From an uncultured Oscillospiraceae bacterium (GTDB lineage: Bacteria; Bacillota; Clostridia; Oscillospirales; Acutalibacteraceae), in assembly GCA_900554775.1 (NCBI GenBank), contig USIK01000002.1, positions 1 to 27,007 on the forward strand: a stretch of 27,007 nt of DNA, in the 5' to 3' direction. Of the stretch, positions 7,053 to 14,462 are shown one piece after another (position 1 is the first letter of the stretch; the number at the start of each line of letters is the position of its first letter). The notes under the pieces are model-generated. The model had not been told where the DNA came from and did no database searches. It was given only the letters and a program-made list of their open reading frames with translations. The position numbers were made by a program, and so were the translations under genes.

Positions 7053-9164
7053 CTAAAAAATATGCAGAGCAATGGTTATTCCAGCAAAAACAATTGCAAC
7101 AATTGAAGTTAATTTAATGAGAATATTGATTGCTGGGCCCGAAGTATCTTTGAAAGGATCTCCAACAGTGTCGCCTACAACAGCAGCTTTGTGGCAATCT
7201 GAGCCTTTTCCTCCAAGGTTTCCTGCTTCAATATGTTTTTTAGCGTTATCCCAAGCGCCACCTGCGTTTGACATCATAACCGCTAAAGTAAACCCAGTGA
7301 TAGTTGTTCCTGCAAGGAAGCCCGCAACGCCGTTAACACCGAGGATTATTCCAACGATAATCGGCACAACAACCGCCAAAATAGCGGGCGGAACCATCAA
7401 TTTTTGCGAAGACTTCGTGCATAAATCAACGCATGCTTCATAGTCAGGTTCTGTTTCCCCTTCAAGGATTCCTTTGAAGGTTTTAAACTGTCTTCTAACT
7501 TCCAAAACTATGCTTTGAGCAGCCTTCCCAACAGCCTCCATGGTAAGAGCCGCGAACAAGAAAGGAATCATTGCACCGATGAACAAACCAACCAAAACTG
7601 GAGGATTCGTTATGTTAAGATTGAAACGAAGCGTTGGAGCCAAGTTTTTGATTTCTGAAATGTAAGCAGCTATGAGCGCAAGAGCCGTCAGCGCTGCAGA
7701 ACCAATCGCAAAGCCTTTTCCGGTTGCTGCGGTGGTATTTCCGAGGGAATCAAGAGCATCAGTTCTTTCGCGAACTTCTTCGCCAAGACCAGCCATTTCG
7801 GCAATTCCGCCTGCATTATCAGCAATCGGGCCGTAAGCGTCAGTTGCAAGAGTTATTCCGAGCGTTGAAAGCATACTCACTGCAGCAACGCCGATTCCAT
7901 AAAGGCCTCTGTTGAAACTAAGTGCGTTTGAAATGTCTCCTCCGCAAGCGAAAAAGCTGATAAGAACAGTAATTCCAACGATTATTACCGGCCAAACAGT
8001 AGATCGCATTCCAAGAGCAAGACCGCTAATCATAACAGTTGCCGGGCCTGTTTCAGAAGTTTTTGCAAGTTCTTTTACGGGTTTGTAAGTGTCCGAAGTG
8101 TAGTATTCTGTAGTGAAACCAATGAGCCCACCGGCAATCAAACCTGCAATTACACCGTAAAAAATTCCAATATATTGCGGAAGAAGGGATTTTATAACGA
8201 AAAACGAAACAACTGCCATAACTCCCGCGCTTATGTAAGTTCCCAAACGAAGAGATTTAAGCAAATCTTTTCCTGAGGCTTTTTCTTTCGTTTTAATAAA
8301 GAATGTTCCGAAAATTGAAGCCATTATTCCAAGCGAAGCAAGAACAACCGGGATTGCCATGCCTTTTGCGCCAAGGCCAGCGCTCACTGCAAGAGCCATG
8401 CTCGAAAGAATAGACCCAACATAAGATTCATAAAGGTCTGCGCCCATTCCGGCAACATCGCCTACGTTATCGCCCACATTGTCAGCAATAACTGCAGGGT
8501 TCCTTGGGTCGTCTTCAGGGATTCCTGCTTCAACTTTTCCAACCAAGTCAGCGCCAACATCAGCAGCTTTCGTGAAGATTCCTCCGCCAACTCTTGCAAA
8601 AAGAGCCATACAAGAAGCGCCCATTCCGAAAGTAAGCATGTTTGAAGATATATGCTGCATTAAAAGAGCTTCATTTTTGATTACTTCAACTTTGGCATAC
8701 CAGAAATATCTGAGGAATGTATACCACAAAGATAAATCAAGAAGGCCAAGGCCAACAACAACAAAACCCAAAACAGCGCCGGCTGAAAAAGCCACTTTAA
8801 GCCCACTGTTGAGCCCTTCTTGAGCTGCACAAGCGGTACGGTTGTTTGCCATTGTTGCAGTTTTCATTCCAATATAACCTGAAAGGCCTGAGAAAAGCCC
8901 GCCGGTTAAAAACGCAAACGGAATAAAATGATTGAGATATCCCATAATTGAAAGTGTAAGCAAAATTACAAAAACTACTGAAAAAAATATTCCAACGCCT
9001 TTGTATTGACGCTTCAAATAAGCGCTCGCACCCCTTCTGATAAGAGCAGATATTTTAATCATTTTTTCCGTTCCTTCGCTTTGGCTGTGAACTCTTTTGA
9101 ACATAAAAAATGCGAAAACCAGAGCCATTAAGGAACCGATTAATCCAAAAAGCATTAAATCCAT
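7053..9164 (-). CDS. hppA: Membrane ion-translocating pyrophosphatase (K+-dependent type)
   Basis: 703 aa, the normal size for this roughly 16-helix integral membrane enzyme, which couples PPi hydrolysis to pumping of H+ and/or Na+ out of the cytoplasm. The catalytic motifs are present: DVGADLVGKVEAGIPEDDP at about 192-210, DNVGDNVGDVAGMGADLYE at about 218-236, TDAYGPIADNAGG at about 431, and GDTVGDPFKDTSGP near 665-680. The segment NTTAATGKGF at about 466 has alanine where K+-independent enzymes have lysine (NTTKA), which indicates the K+-dependent subfamily. Whether it moves Na+ or H+ cannot be settled by eye. No clear Shine-Dalgarno precedes the ATG, and another ATG lies three codons in. 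It sits between rplQ and rpsO, where many Bacillota carry ECF-transporter genes. Confidence 0.97.
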   Translation of the reverse strand: MDLMLFGLIGSLMALVFAFFMFKRVHSQSEGTEKMIKISALIRRGASAYLKRQYKGVGIFFSVVFVILLTLSIMGYLNHFIPFAFLTGGLFSGLSGYIGMKTATMANNRTACAAQEGLNSGLKVAFSAGAVLGFVVVGLGLLDLSLWYTFLRYFWYAKVEVIKNEALLMQHISSNMLTFGMGASCMALFARVGGGIFTKAADVGADLVGKVEAGIPEDDPRNPAVIADNVGDNVGDVAGMGADLYESYVGSILSSMALAVSAGLGAKGMAIPVVLASLGIMASIFGTFFIKTKEKASGKDLLKSLRLGTYISAGVMAVVSFFVIKSLLPQYIGIFYGVIAGLIAGGLIGFTTEYYTSDTYKPVKELAKTSETGPATVMISGLALGMRSTVWPVIIVGITVLISFFACGGDISNALSFNRGLYGIGVAAVSMLSTLGITLATDAYGPIADNAGGIAEMAGLGEEVRERTDALDSLGNTTAATGKGFAIGSAALTALALIAAYISEIKNLAPTLRFNLNITNPPVLVGLFIGAMIPFLFAALTMEAVGKAAQSIVLEVRRQFKTFKGILEGETEPDYEACVDLCTKSSQKLMVPPAILAVVVPIIVGIILGVNGVAGFLAGTTITGFTLAVMMSNAGGAWDNAKKHIEAGNLGGKGSDCHKAAVVGDTVGDPFKDTSGPAINILIKLTSIVAIVFAGITIALHIF

Positions 9165-9311
9165 AATTTTTAACTTACTAATATTTAATTTTCAAACCAA
9201 ATATTTTCAGTCTACCTTCCTTTCTGCAAACGCATTAATATACAATTTCGTCCAATACTCTATTAAAATCTTTCGAGCATGGACGAAAATTTTCATTTTT
9301 AATTTAAATTA
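9165..9311 (-). promoter_or_regulatory. hppA upstream spacer with inverted repeat, possible rplQ operon end
   Basis: This 147-nt gap contains a perfect 9-bp inverted repeat, TTTCGTCCA (9246-9254) and TGGACGAAA (9280-9288), with further CTC/GAG pairing inside. On the minus strand it is not followed by a clean T-run, so it is at best a weak terminator; it may instead be an operator. No convincing promoter or ribosome binding site for hppA was found in the gap. Confidence 0.45.
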
Positions 9312-9653
9312 TTATATGAGTTCAATTATTGCCATTTCAGCTGCGTCGCCACGTCTTGGCCCTAACTTTGTGATCCTTGTGTAACCACCGTTTTTGTCAG
9401 CATACTTTGGAGCAATTTTTTCAAATAATTTTCTTGAAACTTCTTTTTTAGTAACGAAAGACATAACCATACGTCTGTTGTGAAGAGTGTCAACTTTAGC
9501 GAGTGTGATCATTTTTTCAGCAAGTGAACGAACCTCTTTTGCACGAGTTACTGTTGTTTCAATTTTTTCATTTTCAAAAAGGAATGTTACGAGTGCGCGG
9601 AGCATAGCTAATCTGTGAGCTGTTGCTCTACCTAATTTTCTTTTTTTAGACAT
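9312..9653 (-). CDS. rplQ: 50S ribosomal protein L17
   Basis: 113 aa, the usual bacterial length. The N-terminus KLGRATAHRLAMLRALV, the central RAKEVRSLAEKMITLAK and the C-terminal YTRITKLGPRRGDAAEMAIIEL are classic L17. The protein lies near the 50S exit-tunnel region. It ends the alpha operon, 28 nt after rpoA, with AGGAGGATAAGG before the ATG. Confidence 0.98.
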   Translation of the reverse strand: MSKKRKLGRATAHRLAMLRALVTFLFENEKIETTVTRAKEVRSLAEKMITLAKVDTLHNRRMVMSFVTKKEVSRKLFEKIAPKYADKNGGYTRITKLGPRRGDAAEMAIIELI

Positions 9654-9681
9654 CCTTATCCTCCTTTTCTATAAAGAACTG

Positions 9682-10632
9682 TTATTCACCTTTAGCAAGG
9701 TCAAGTCCCATTGAATTTAATTTTTCGATTACTTCATCTAAAGATTTACGACCAAGGTTTCTAACTTTAATCATTTCATCTTCAGTTTTGCTCGTGAGGT
9801 CTTTAACGGTGTTAATTCCCGCTCTTTTAAGGCAGTTGTAAGACCTAACCGAAAGCTCGAGCTCATCTATGGTAACATCCAAATTTTTTGTTGCATTGCT
9901 GCTTTCAGGCTCAACCATAACGCTGGTTTTTTCAGCTATTTCTGAAAGGCCCAAGAACAAATTGAAATGCTCAATCAAAATTTTAGATGCAATAGAAACT
10001 GCTTCTTCAGCCAAAACAACGCCATTAGTCCAAACTTCCAAAGAAAGTTTATCAAAGTCGGTTATTTGGCCAACCCTGGTGTTTTCCACAGTGTAGTTAA
10101 CTTTCAAAACAGGCGTGTAAATCGAGTCAACTGCCAAAACACCAATAACATTATCAGTTAAAAATGCTTTGTTGCGATCTGCGGAAACATATCCACGGCC
10201 TTTGTCAAGCGTAATTTCCATATCTAAAGTTGCGTCTGGACCTAATGTTGCGATGTGCCAGTCAGAATTCAAAATTTCAACGTCATTGTCGTGAATTATT
10301 GTTCCTGAGGTTACTTCGCAAGGCCCTTTAGCGTGAATTTCAACGGTTTTGGCTTCATTGCAATTAAGCTTTGCCAAAATTCCTTTTACGTTAAGAACTA
10401 TTTCGGTAACATCTTCTTTAACTCCAGGGATAGTGGAAAATTCGTGCAAAACGCCATCAATTTTGATGGATTTAGCAGCCACACCCGGCAAAGAAGAAAG
10501 AAGAATTCTTCTAAGGCTGTTGCCTAAAGTGTTTCCGAATCCTCTTTCCAAAGGCTCTACAATAAATTTGCCGTAAGTACCATCGTCAGAAATTTCTGCG
10601 ATACTAATTCTTGGCTTCTCTATCTCAATCAT
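9682..10632 (-). CDS. rpoA: DNA-directed RNA polymerase subunit alpha
   Basis: 316 aa. The N-terminal assembly domain (residues 1 to about 230) contains RGFGNTLGNSLRRILLSSLPG. The C-terminal domain (about 245-315), which binds UP elements and activators, contains NCLKRAGINTVKDL and RNLGRKSLDEVIEKL. The ATG at 10632 is preferred because AGGAGG lies 5 nt upstream; a TTG one codon earlier is too close to that site. It forms the alpha operon with rpsM, rpsK, rpsD and rplQ. Confidence 0.98.
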   Translation of the reverse strand: MIEIEKPRISIAEISDDGTYGKFIVEPLERGFGNTLGNSLRRILLSSLPGVAAKSIKIDGVLHEFSTIPGVKEDVTEIVLNVKGILAKLNCNEAKTVEIHAKGPCEVTSGTIIHDNDVEILNSDWHIATLGPDATLDMEITLDKGRGYVSADRNKAFLTDNVIGVLAVDSIYTPVLKVNYTVENTRVGQITDFDKLSLEVWTNGVVLAEEAVSIASKILIEHFNLFLGLSEIAEKTSVMVEPESSNATKNLDVTIDELELSVRSYNCLKRAGINTVKDLTSKTEDEMIKVRNLGRKSLDEVIEKLNSMGLDLAKGE

Positions 10633-10669
10633 CAAATCCTCCTAAACATTTTTTTAAAAAATTACTATG

Positions 10670-11299
10670 TTATTTGGAGTACAACTCAACGATTAATGTT
10701 TCTTCTACGTCTAAATCAATGTCTTCTCTAGCCGGGAAAGCAATTTTCTTAGCTTCGAATTTATTAGCGTCGAGTTCAAGCCATTTCGGAACAACTCTTG
10801 AAGAGTTTGCTTCGAGAATAGATTTAATTTTGGAATTTCCTTGAGATTTTTCGCCAATTGTAATAACGTCTCCAACTTTAACTAAGAAAGAAGGAATGTT
10901 AACGCATTTGCCGTTTACTCTGAAATGTTTGTGAGTTACAAGCTGCCTTGCTTCAGCACGTGAGCATGCCCAACCCAAACGATAAATAATGTTGTCAAGA
11001 CGTGATTCAAGGATTCCGAGTAAGTTTTCACCGGTTTTTCCTTCTTTCATCTTTCCTGCAAGTTCAAAGTAATGAGCAAATTGATGCTCAAGAACTCCGT
11101 AGTAACGTCTTGCTCTTTGTTTTGCTCTTAACTGAATTCCGTACTCAGTCAATTTTTTGCGTCCTTGACCATGTTGGCCAGGTGCATATGGGCGGCGAGA
11201 AATCGCACATTTGCCCGAATAACATCTTTCACCTTTTAAAAAGAGTTTTTGTCCTTCTCTGCGGCAGAGTCTGCACACAGCTCCTGTATATCTTGCCAT
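10670..11299 (-). CDS. rpsD: 30S ribosomal protein S4, zinc-binding form
   Basis: 209 aa. Cys9, Cys12, Cys26 and Cys31 (CX2CX13CX4C) make this the zinc-coordinating C+ form rather than the Cys-free paralogue. The S4 RNA-binding domain follows (RLDNIIYRLGWACSRAEARQ, then VTHKHFRVNGK). S4 nucleates 30S assembly by binding the 5' domain of 16S rRNA. AGGAGG lies before the ATG. It has the canonical place between rpsK and rpoA. Confidence 0.98.
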   Translation of the reverse strand: MARYTGAVCRLCRREGQKLFLKGERCYSGKCAISRRPYAPGQHGQGRKKLTEYGIQLRAKQRARRYYGVLEHQFAHYFELAGKMKEGKTGENLLGILESRLDNIIYRLGWACSRAEARQLVTHKHFRVNGKCVNIPSFLVKVGDVITIGEKSQGNSKIKSILEANSSRVVPKWLELDANKFEAKKIAFPAREDIDLDVEETLIVELYSK

Positions 11300-11329
11300 A
11301 TTACTTATTACACCTCCTAAATATTTAAA

Positions 11330-11734
11330 TTAAACACGTCTTCTTTTTGGCGGACGGCATCCGTTGTGTGGAATCGGAGTAACATCCTTGATCATGTTTA
11401 TTTCTAATCCTGCTGCTTGAAGAGCACGAATTGCTGCTTCTCTTCCTGACCCAGGACCTTTAACGTAAACTTCTACAGATTTAAGGCCATGTTCCATAGC
11501 CGCTTTTGCTGCTACATCTGCAGCTGTTTGTGCAGCAAATGGAGTTGATTTTTTAGAACCTTTGAAACCAAGTCCGCCTGCACTAGCCCATGAAATTGCG
11601 TTTCCTTCTGTATCACTTATTGTTACGATTGTGTTATTAAAAGTGGATTTAATATGAGCTGCACCACGTTCAATATTTTTTCTGTCACGACGTCTGCGAA
11701 CTTGCGTTTTCTTAGCGCCTGCTTTTATTGCCAT
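11330..11734 (-). CDS. rpsK: 30S ribosomal protein S11
   Basis: 134 aa. Family motifs are HIKSTFNNTIVTISDTEGN near residue 28, KKSTPFAAQTAADVAAKAA near 60 and KGPGSGREAAIRALQAAGL near 92, with the basic end PHNGCRPPKRRRV. S11 forms part of the platform and mRNA exit site. AAGGAGG lies before the ATG. The ancestral stop of rpsM (TAG at 11753-11755) is 18 nt upstream, normal operon spacing. Confidence 0.98.
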   Translation of the reverse strand: MAIKAGAKKTQVRRRRDRKNIERGAAHIKSTFNNTIVTISDTEGNAISWASAGGLGFKGSKKSTPFAAQTAADVAAKAAMEHGLKSVEVYVKGPGSGREAAIRALQAAGLEINMIKDVTPIPHNGCRPPKRRRV

Positions 11735-11752
11735 TAAAATTTTCCTCCTTTA

Positions 11753-11821
11753 CTAACCTTTTTTGTTGGCTATCGTTTTCTTTGGACCTTTTCTTGTTCT
11801 TGCATTTGTTTTTGATCTTTG
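11753..11821 (-). other. In-frame S13 C-terminal tail after the TGA codon of rpsM
   Basis: Reading on in the rpsM frame past TGA (11824-11822) gives 22 codons, QRSKTNARTRKGPKKTIANK then KG, and a TAG at 11755-11753. This is the normal S13 tail, which binds tRNA in the P-site region. The TGA sits exactly where S13 has the conserved Gly of GLPVRGQ; a single G-to-T change from GGA explains it. The tail shows no other damage, so the change is recent, is read through, or is a sequence error. Confidence 0.85.
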
Positions 11822-12121
11822 TCAGCGAACAGGTAATCCTTTTCTATGACGAACTCCTCTGTAACAGCCGATTTCAATCAATCTTTTAATGTCAAATGCT
11901 ATTTCGCTTCTGAGGTCACCCTCAACTTTATAGTGTTTATCAATGCAGTTTCTGATTTTTGAAATATCTTCTTCAGTCAAATCACGAACTCTTGTGTCAG
12001 GGTTAATTCCTGTTTTGCTGATAATATCTTTTGCTGAAGTCCTACCAATTCCGAAAATGTAGGTAAGTCCGATTTCTATTCTTTTGTCTCTTGGTAAATC
12101 TACACCCGATATACGTGCCAT
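11822..12121 (-). CDS. rpsM: 30S ribosomal protein S13, apparently truncated by an in-frame TGA
   Basis: The frame encodes 99 aa, against about 120 for normal S13. The body is intact: ARISGVDLPRDKRIEIGLTY at the start, FGIGRTSAKDI near residue 23, and IEIGCYRGVRHRKGLPVR at the end. The stop directly follows GLPVR, replacing the conserved glycine, and the rest of the protein continues in frame to TAG at 11753 (122 aa if read through). S13 sits in the 30S head, contacting helix 42, L5 in bridge B1b and P-site tRNA through its tail. E. coli is reported to survive loss of the S13 tail, so a truncated product could work. Its position after rpmJ is canonical. Confidence 0.95.
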   Translation of the reverse strand: MARISGVDLPRDKRIEIGLTYIFGIGRTSAKDIISKTGINPDTRVRDLTEEDISKIRNCIDKHYKVEGDLRSEIAFDIKRLIEIGCYRGVRHRKGLPVR

Positions 12122-12147
12122 CTGTAATTACACCTCCATATTATGAT

Positions 12148-12261
12148 TTATCCTTGTCTTTGTTTGTGTTTTGGGTTTTCGCATATAACCATGATTTTTC
12201 CATGTCTTTTAATTACTTTACATTTATCGCAAAGTTTTTTAACAGAAGGCCTAACTTTCAT
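12148..12261 (-). CDS. rpmJ: 50S ribosomal protein L36, zinc-binding form
   Basis: A 37-aa ORF: begins MKVRPSVKKLCDKCKVIKR and ends HKQRQG, TAA at 12150-12148. Cys11, Cys14, Cys27 and His33 form the zinc site of the C+ type. Its ATG lies inside the infA stop region: the genes overlap by 11 nt (ATGAAAGTTAG), which implies translational coupling. Placement infA-rpmJ-rpsM is canonical. Confidence 0.97.
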   Translation of the reverse strand: MKVRPSVKKLCDKCKVIKRHGKIMVICENPKHKQRQG

Positions 12262-12553
12262 TGTCTGTCTCACTTCCTTTGCCTGTTATATTTTTAGATT
12301 CCGAAGTTTCAGACGTTTGGCTTGATTTTCCGCTATTTTTAACACGCCATGTGATTCTTCCGCGAGTTAAATCATAAGGAGAAATCTCAACCTTAACGTT
12401 GTCACCCTGCAAAATCTTAATGTAGTTCATTCTGAGTTTTCCGGATATGTGCGCAAGAATAATCTTGCCGTTTGGAAGCTCGACCTTGAACATTGCATTC
12501 GGGAGAACTTCAACAACCTTACCCTCTAACTCAATTGCATCTTCTTTAGACAT
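12251..12553 (-). CDS. infA: Translation initiation factor IF-1 with C-terminal extension
   Basis: 100 aa. Residues 1 to about 71 are the S1-type OB fold of IF-1 (EDAIELEGKVVEVLPNAMF, HISGKLRMNYIKILQGDNV, SPYDLTRGRITWR). IF-1 occupies the 30S A site during initiation. Most bacterial IF-1 proteins stop near residue 72; this one continues for about 28 residues rich in Ser, Thr, Glu and Lys (NSGKSSQTSETSESK and onward), which look disordered. The last 11 nt overlap rpmJ. The ATG has no obvious Shine-Dalgarno (CCCTTAAGATT precedes it), unlike most neighbours. Confidence 0.97.
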   Translation of the reverse strand: MSKEDAIELEGKVVEVLPNAMFKVELPNGKIILAHISGKLRMNYIKILQGDNVKVEISPYDLTRGRITWRVKNSGKSSQTSETSESKNITGKGSETDNES

Positions 12554-12610
12554 AATCTTAAGGGAGCATTATTTGAGAGCATGTGCCGCTCAAAAGAAAT
12601 ATGCTCGAGT

Positions 12611-12871
12611 TCACCACCTTTGCTTTGAATCATTAGAAGCCTTTTTAAGCTGGCCAAGAGCAATTCTTATAGACCTATTGCTCTCAAGAATTTTTTCATC
12701 AAGTGACTTTGTTGTTGCTTTAAGATGAATGATATTTTTTCTTTTCGGCTTTTCAAGCTTGCGACTTTTCCCGTCGCACACAAGCGCCTCTTTCTCATTT
12801 GCGTCTAAAACAACCATGAAATTATTTTTATCATGCCCTGCGAGAGAAAGGGCAATCAAGCCGCGTTTCAT
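12611..12871 (-). CDS. KOW-domain RNA-binding protein (YbzG/L14e-like)
   Basis: 86 aa. The N-terminal half resembles a KOW/L14e-type fold (GLIALSLAGHDKNNFMVVLD, then ALVCDGKSRKLEKPKRKN), and the rest is basic and probably helical. A small KOW gene between map and infA is a known feature of Bacillota, for example ybzG in Bacillus. RNA or ribosome binding is likely; its exact role is not established. The predicted RBS is AGGAGG before ATG, 14 nt after the map stop. It is the only intact gene here ending in TGA. Confidence 0.85.
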   Translation of the reverse strand: MKRGLIALSLAGHDKNNFMVVLDANEKEALVCDGKSRKLEKPKRKNIIHLKATTKSLDEKILESNRSIRIALGQLKKASNDSKQRW

Positions 12872-12885
12872 ATTTTTGCTTCCTC

Positions 12886-13638
12886 CTAATTCGGGTCGGT
12901 CAAAATTACCGGACCATCTGAGGTGATAGCAATGGAATGTTCAAAATGTGCCGATAACTTACCGTCTAGGGTTATTGTGGTCCATCCATCGCTTAAAACT
13001 TTAACATCACCTGTGCCAACGTTAACCATAGGTTCAACCGCAATTGTCATTCCGGGAACTAGGCGTGTTCCGTGGCCTTTTTTACCGTTATTAGGATCGG
13101 AAGGATCTTCGTGCAACTTCGTGCCTACTCCATGACCTACGAAATCTCGCACCACCGAGTAGCCACGCGCTTTAACATACTCTTCAACCGCACTTCCGAT
13201 ATCGCCCACTCTATTGCCCGCTTTAGCTGCACTTATGCCTTCGAAAAGGCTAGTTTGAGTAACATCAAGCAAATTTTGAGCCTCTCTGGAAATATCTCCG
13301 CAAGCAAATGTGAAAGCATTATCTCCGTGAAAACCATTGAAATAAGCTCCAACATCAACGCTAACAATATCACCGTTTTTCAAAATGTGCGATGAATTGG
13401 GTATGCCATGGATGACTTCTTCATTAACAGAAATGCAAGCACTGGATGGGAAACCATTGTAATTAAGGAATGAAGGAACTGCGCCGGCTGATTTAATATA
13501 TTTTCTTACCAAATCATCAATTTCACGAGTTGAAACTCCGGGTTCAATAGCCTCGCCCGCAACTTTCAAAGCTCTAGCTGAAATTCTGCCCGCTTGCCTC
13601 ATCATCTCAAGTTCCTTAGCGGTTTTAAGTTTTACCAT
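12886..13638 (-). CDS. map: Methionine aminopeptidase, type I
   Basis: 250 aa, removes N-terminal Met from new proteins. The pita-bread fold's five metal ligands can be assigned: Asp in VSVDVGAYFNGFHGD (both Asp), His in GHGVGTKLHEDP, Glu in TIAVEPMV and Glu in AHFEHSIAI. The substrate-side HGIPN His is also present. No N-terminal SH3-binding zinc domain is present, so it is type Ia. The ATG lies 3 nt after the adk stop. Confidence 0.98.
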   Translation of the reverse strand: MVKLKTAKELEMMRQAGRISARALKVAGEAIEPGVSTREIDDLVRKYIKSAGAVPSFLNYNGFPSSACISVNEEVIHGIPNSSHILKNGDIVSVDVGAYFNGFHGDNAFTFACGDISREAQNLLDVTQTSLFEGISAAKAGNRVGDIGSAVEEYVKARGYSVVRDFVGHGVGTKLHEDPSDPNNGKKGHGTRLVPGMTIAVEPMVNVGTGDVKVLSDGWTTITLDGKLSAHFEHSIAITSDGPVILTDPN

Positions 13639-13641
13639 CTT

Positions 13642-14283
13642 CTATTTTGCCTCTCCAAGAGCTTTAAGAACACTATTTGTAATTTCAGCCAAAGGAGCTG
13701 AACCGTCAATAACTGTTCTCATTCCACGCTTGTCATAAAATTCTTTTAAAGGAAGAGTTTGTTCGCTGTAAATTTTCAAGCGTTCTTTAACTGTTTCTTC
13801 ATTGTCATCCATACGTTTGATAAGGGTGCCTGCACACACGTCACATTTTCCCTCTTCACGAGGTCTTTTATCGGCATTCACATTGTAAACACGTGCGCAT
13901 TTTTCGCAAACACGACGTCCGGACATTCTTTTGTATATAATCGCTTCATCTACTTCAATGTCAAGTACATAATCGATTTTAATACCTGAATTTTCCAGAG
14001 CTTCAGCCTGAACGATAGTCCTTGGGAAACCATCAAGAATAAAGCCGTTTTTGCAGTCATCTTTGCTTATTCTTTCTGAAACGATTCCAATGACGACTTC
14101 ATCAGGGACGAGATGACCTTTATCAATAAAGGACTTAGCTTTGAGCCCCATTTCAGTACCGTTTTTCAGTGCCTCTCTTATGATATTCCCAGTAGAAATT
14201 GTTGGAATATTAAGACGTTCGGAGATTATTTCAGCCTGGGTACCTTTTCCAGCACCGGGTGCTCCTAAAAGTATAATGTTCAT
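13642..14283 (-). CDS. adk: Adenylate kinase, zinc-lid type
   Basis: 213 aa, interconverts AMP + ATP and 2 ADP. The P-loop GAPGAGKGT is at residues about 7-15, the AMP-binding FILDGFPRT near 80, and the lid carries CEKC and CDVC, the four-Cys zinc site common in Gram-positives. The start at 14283 is chosen because AAGGAGC lies just upstream and the protein then begins MNIILLGAPGAGKG; the frame is open a further 32 codons upstream with no family similarity. Confidence 0.98.
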   Translation of the reverse strand: MNIILLGAPGAGKGTQAEIISERLNIPTISTGNIIREALKNGTEMGLKAKSFIDKGHLVPDEVVIGIVSERISKDDCKNGFILDGFPRTIVQAEALENSGIKIDYVLDIEVDEAIIYKRMSGRRVCEKCARVYNVNADKRPREEGKCDVCAGTLIKRMDDNEETVKERLKIYSEQTLPLKEFYDKRGMRTVIDGSAPLAEITNSVLKALGEAK

Positions 14284-14462
14284 TAATAAAAGCTCCTTAT
14301 TTATAAAATTTATTCGATACCTTTTCACTTCAGAATTCCGAAGTGCAGCTTTAAGCCTAAAGGACATCACAACATTCAATGCTGCTTATCAACGTTTGAA
14401 AAATCAGTCGTCTGAAATCGCTAGGAATAATCCCAGCGAAATCAATCAAACCGATAATATTA
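14284..14462 (-). promoter_or_regulatory. secY-adk spacer with two dyad symmetries
   Basis: The 179-nt gap is unusually long for this cluster. It holds an 8-bp hairpin CGCTGGGA-TTAT-TCCTAGCG (14438-14419) and an 18-nt near-perfect palindrome ACTTCGGAATTCTGAAGT (14344-14327). A TATAAA near 14305 could be a -10, but its -35 is poor. The hairpin lacks a T-run, so it is not a clear terminator. Confidence 0.4.

Noticed and set aside
7072..8823. Plus-strand ORFs opposite hppA
   Set aside because: Antisense to a clear family protein; low-complexity, no ribosome binding site or family motif.
9246..9288. Strong intrinsic terminator for the alpha operon
   Set aside because: Perfect arms but a 25-nt interior and no T-run on the minus strand.
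11753..12121. Full genetic-code change (UGA = Gly or Trp)
   Set aside because: Only one in-frame TGA occurs among all intact genes; Gly and Trp positions elsewhere use ordinary codons, and the KOW gene ends in TGA.
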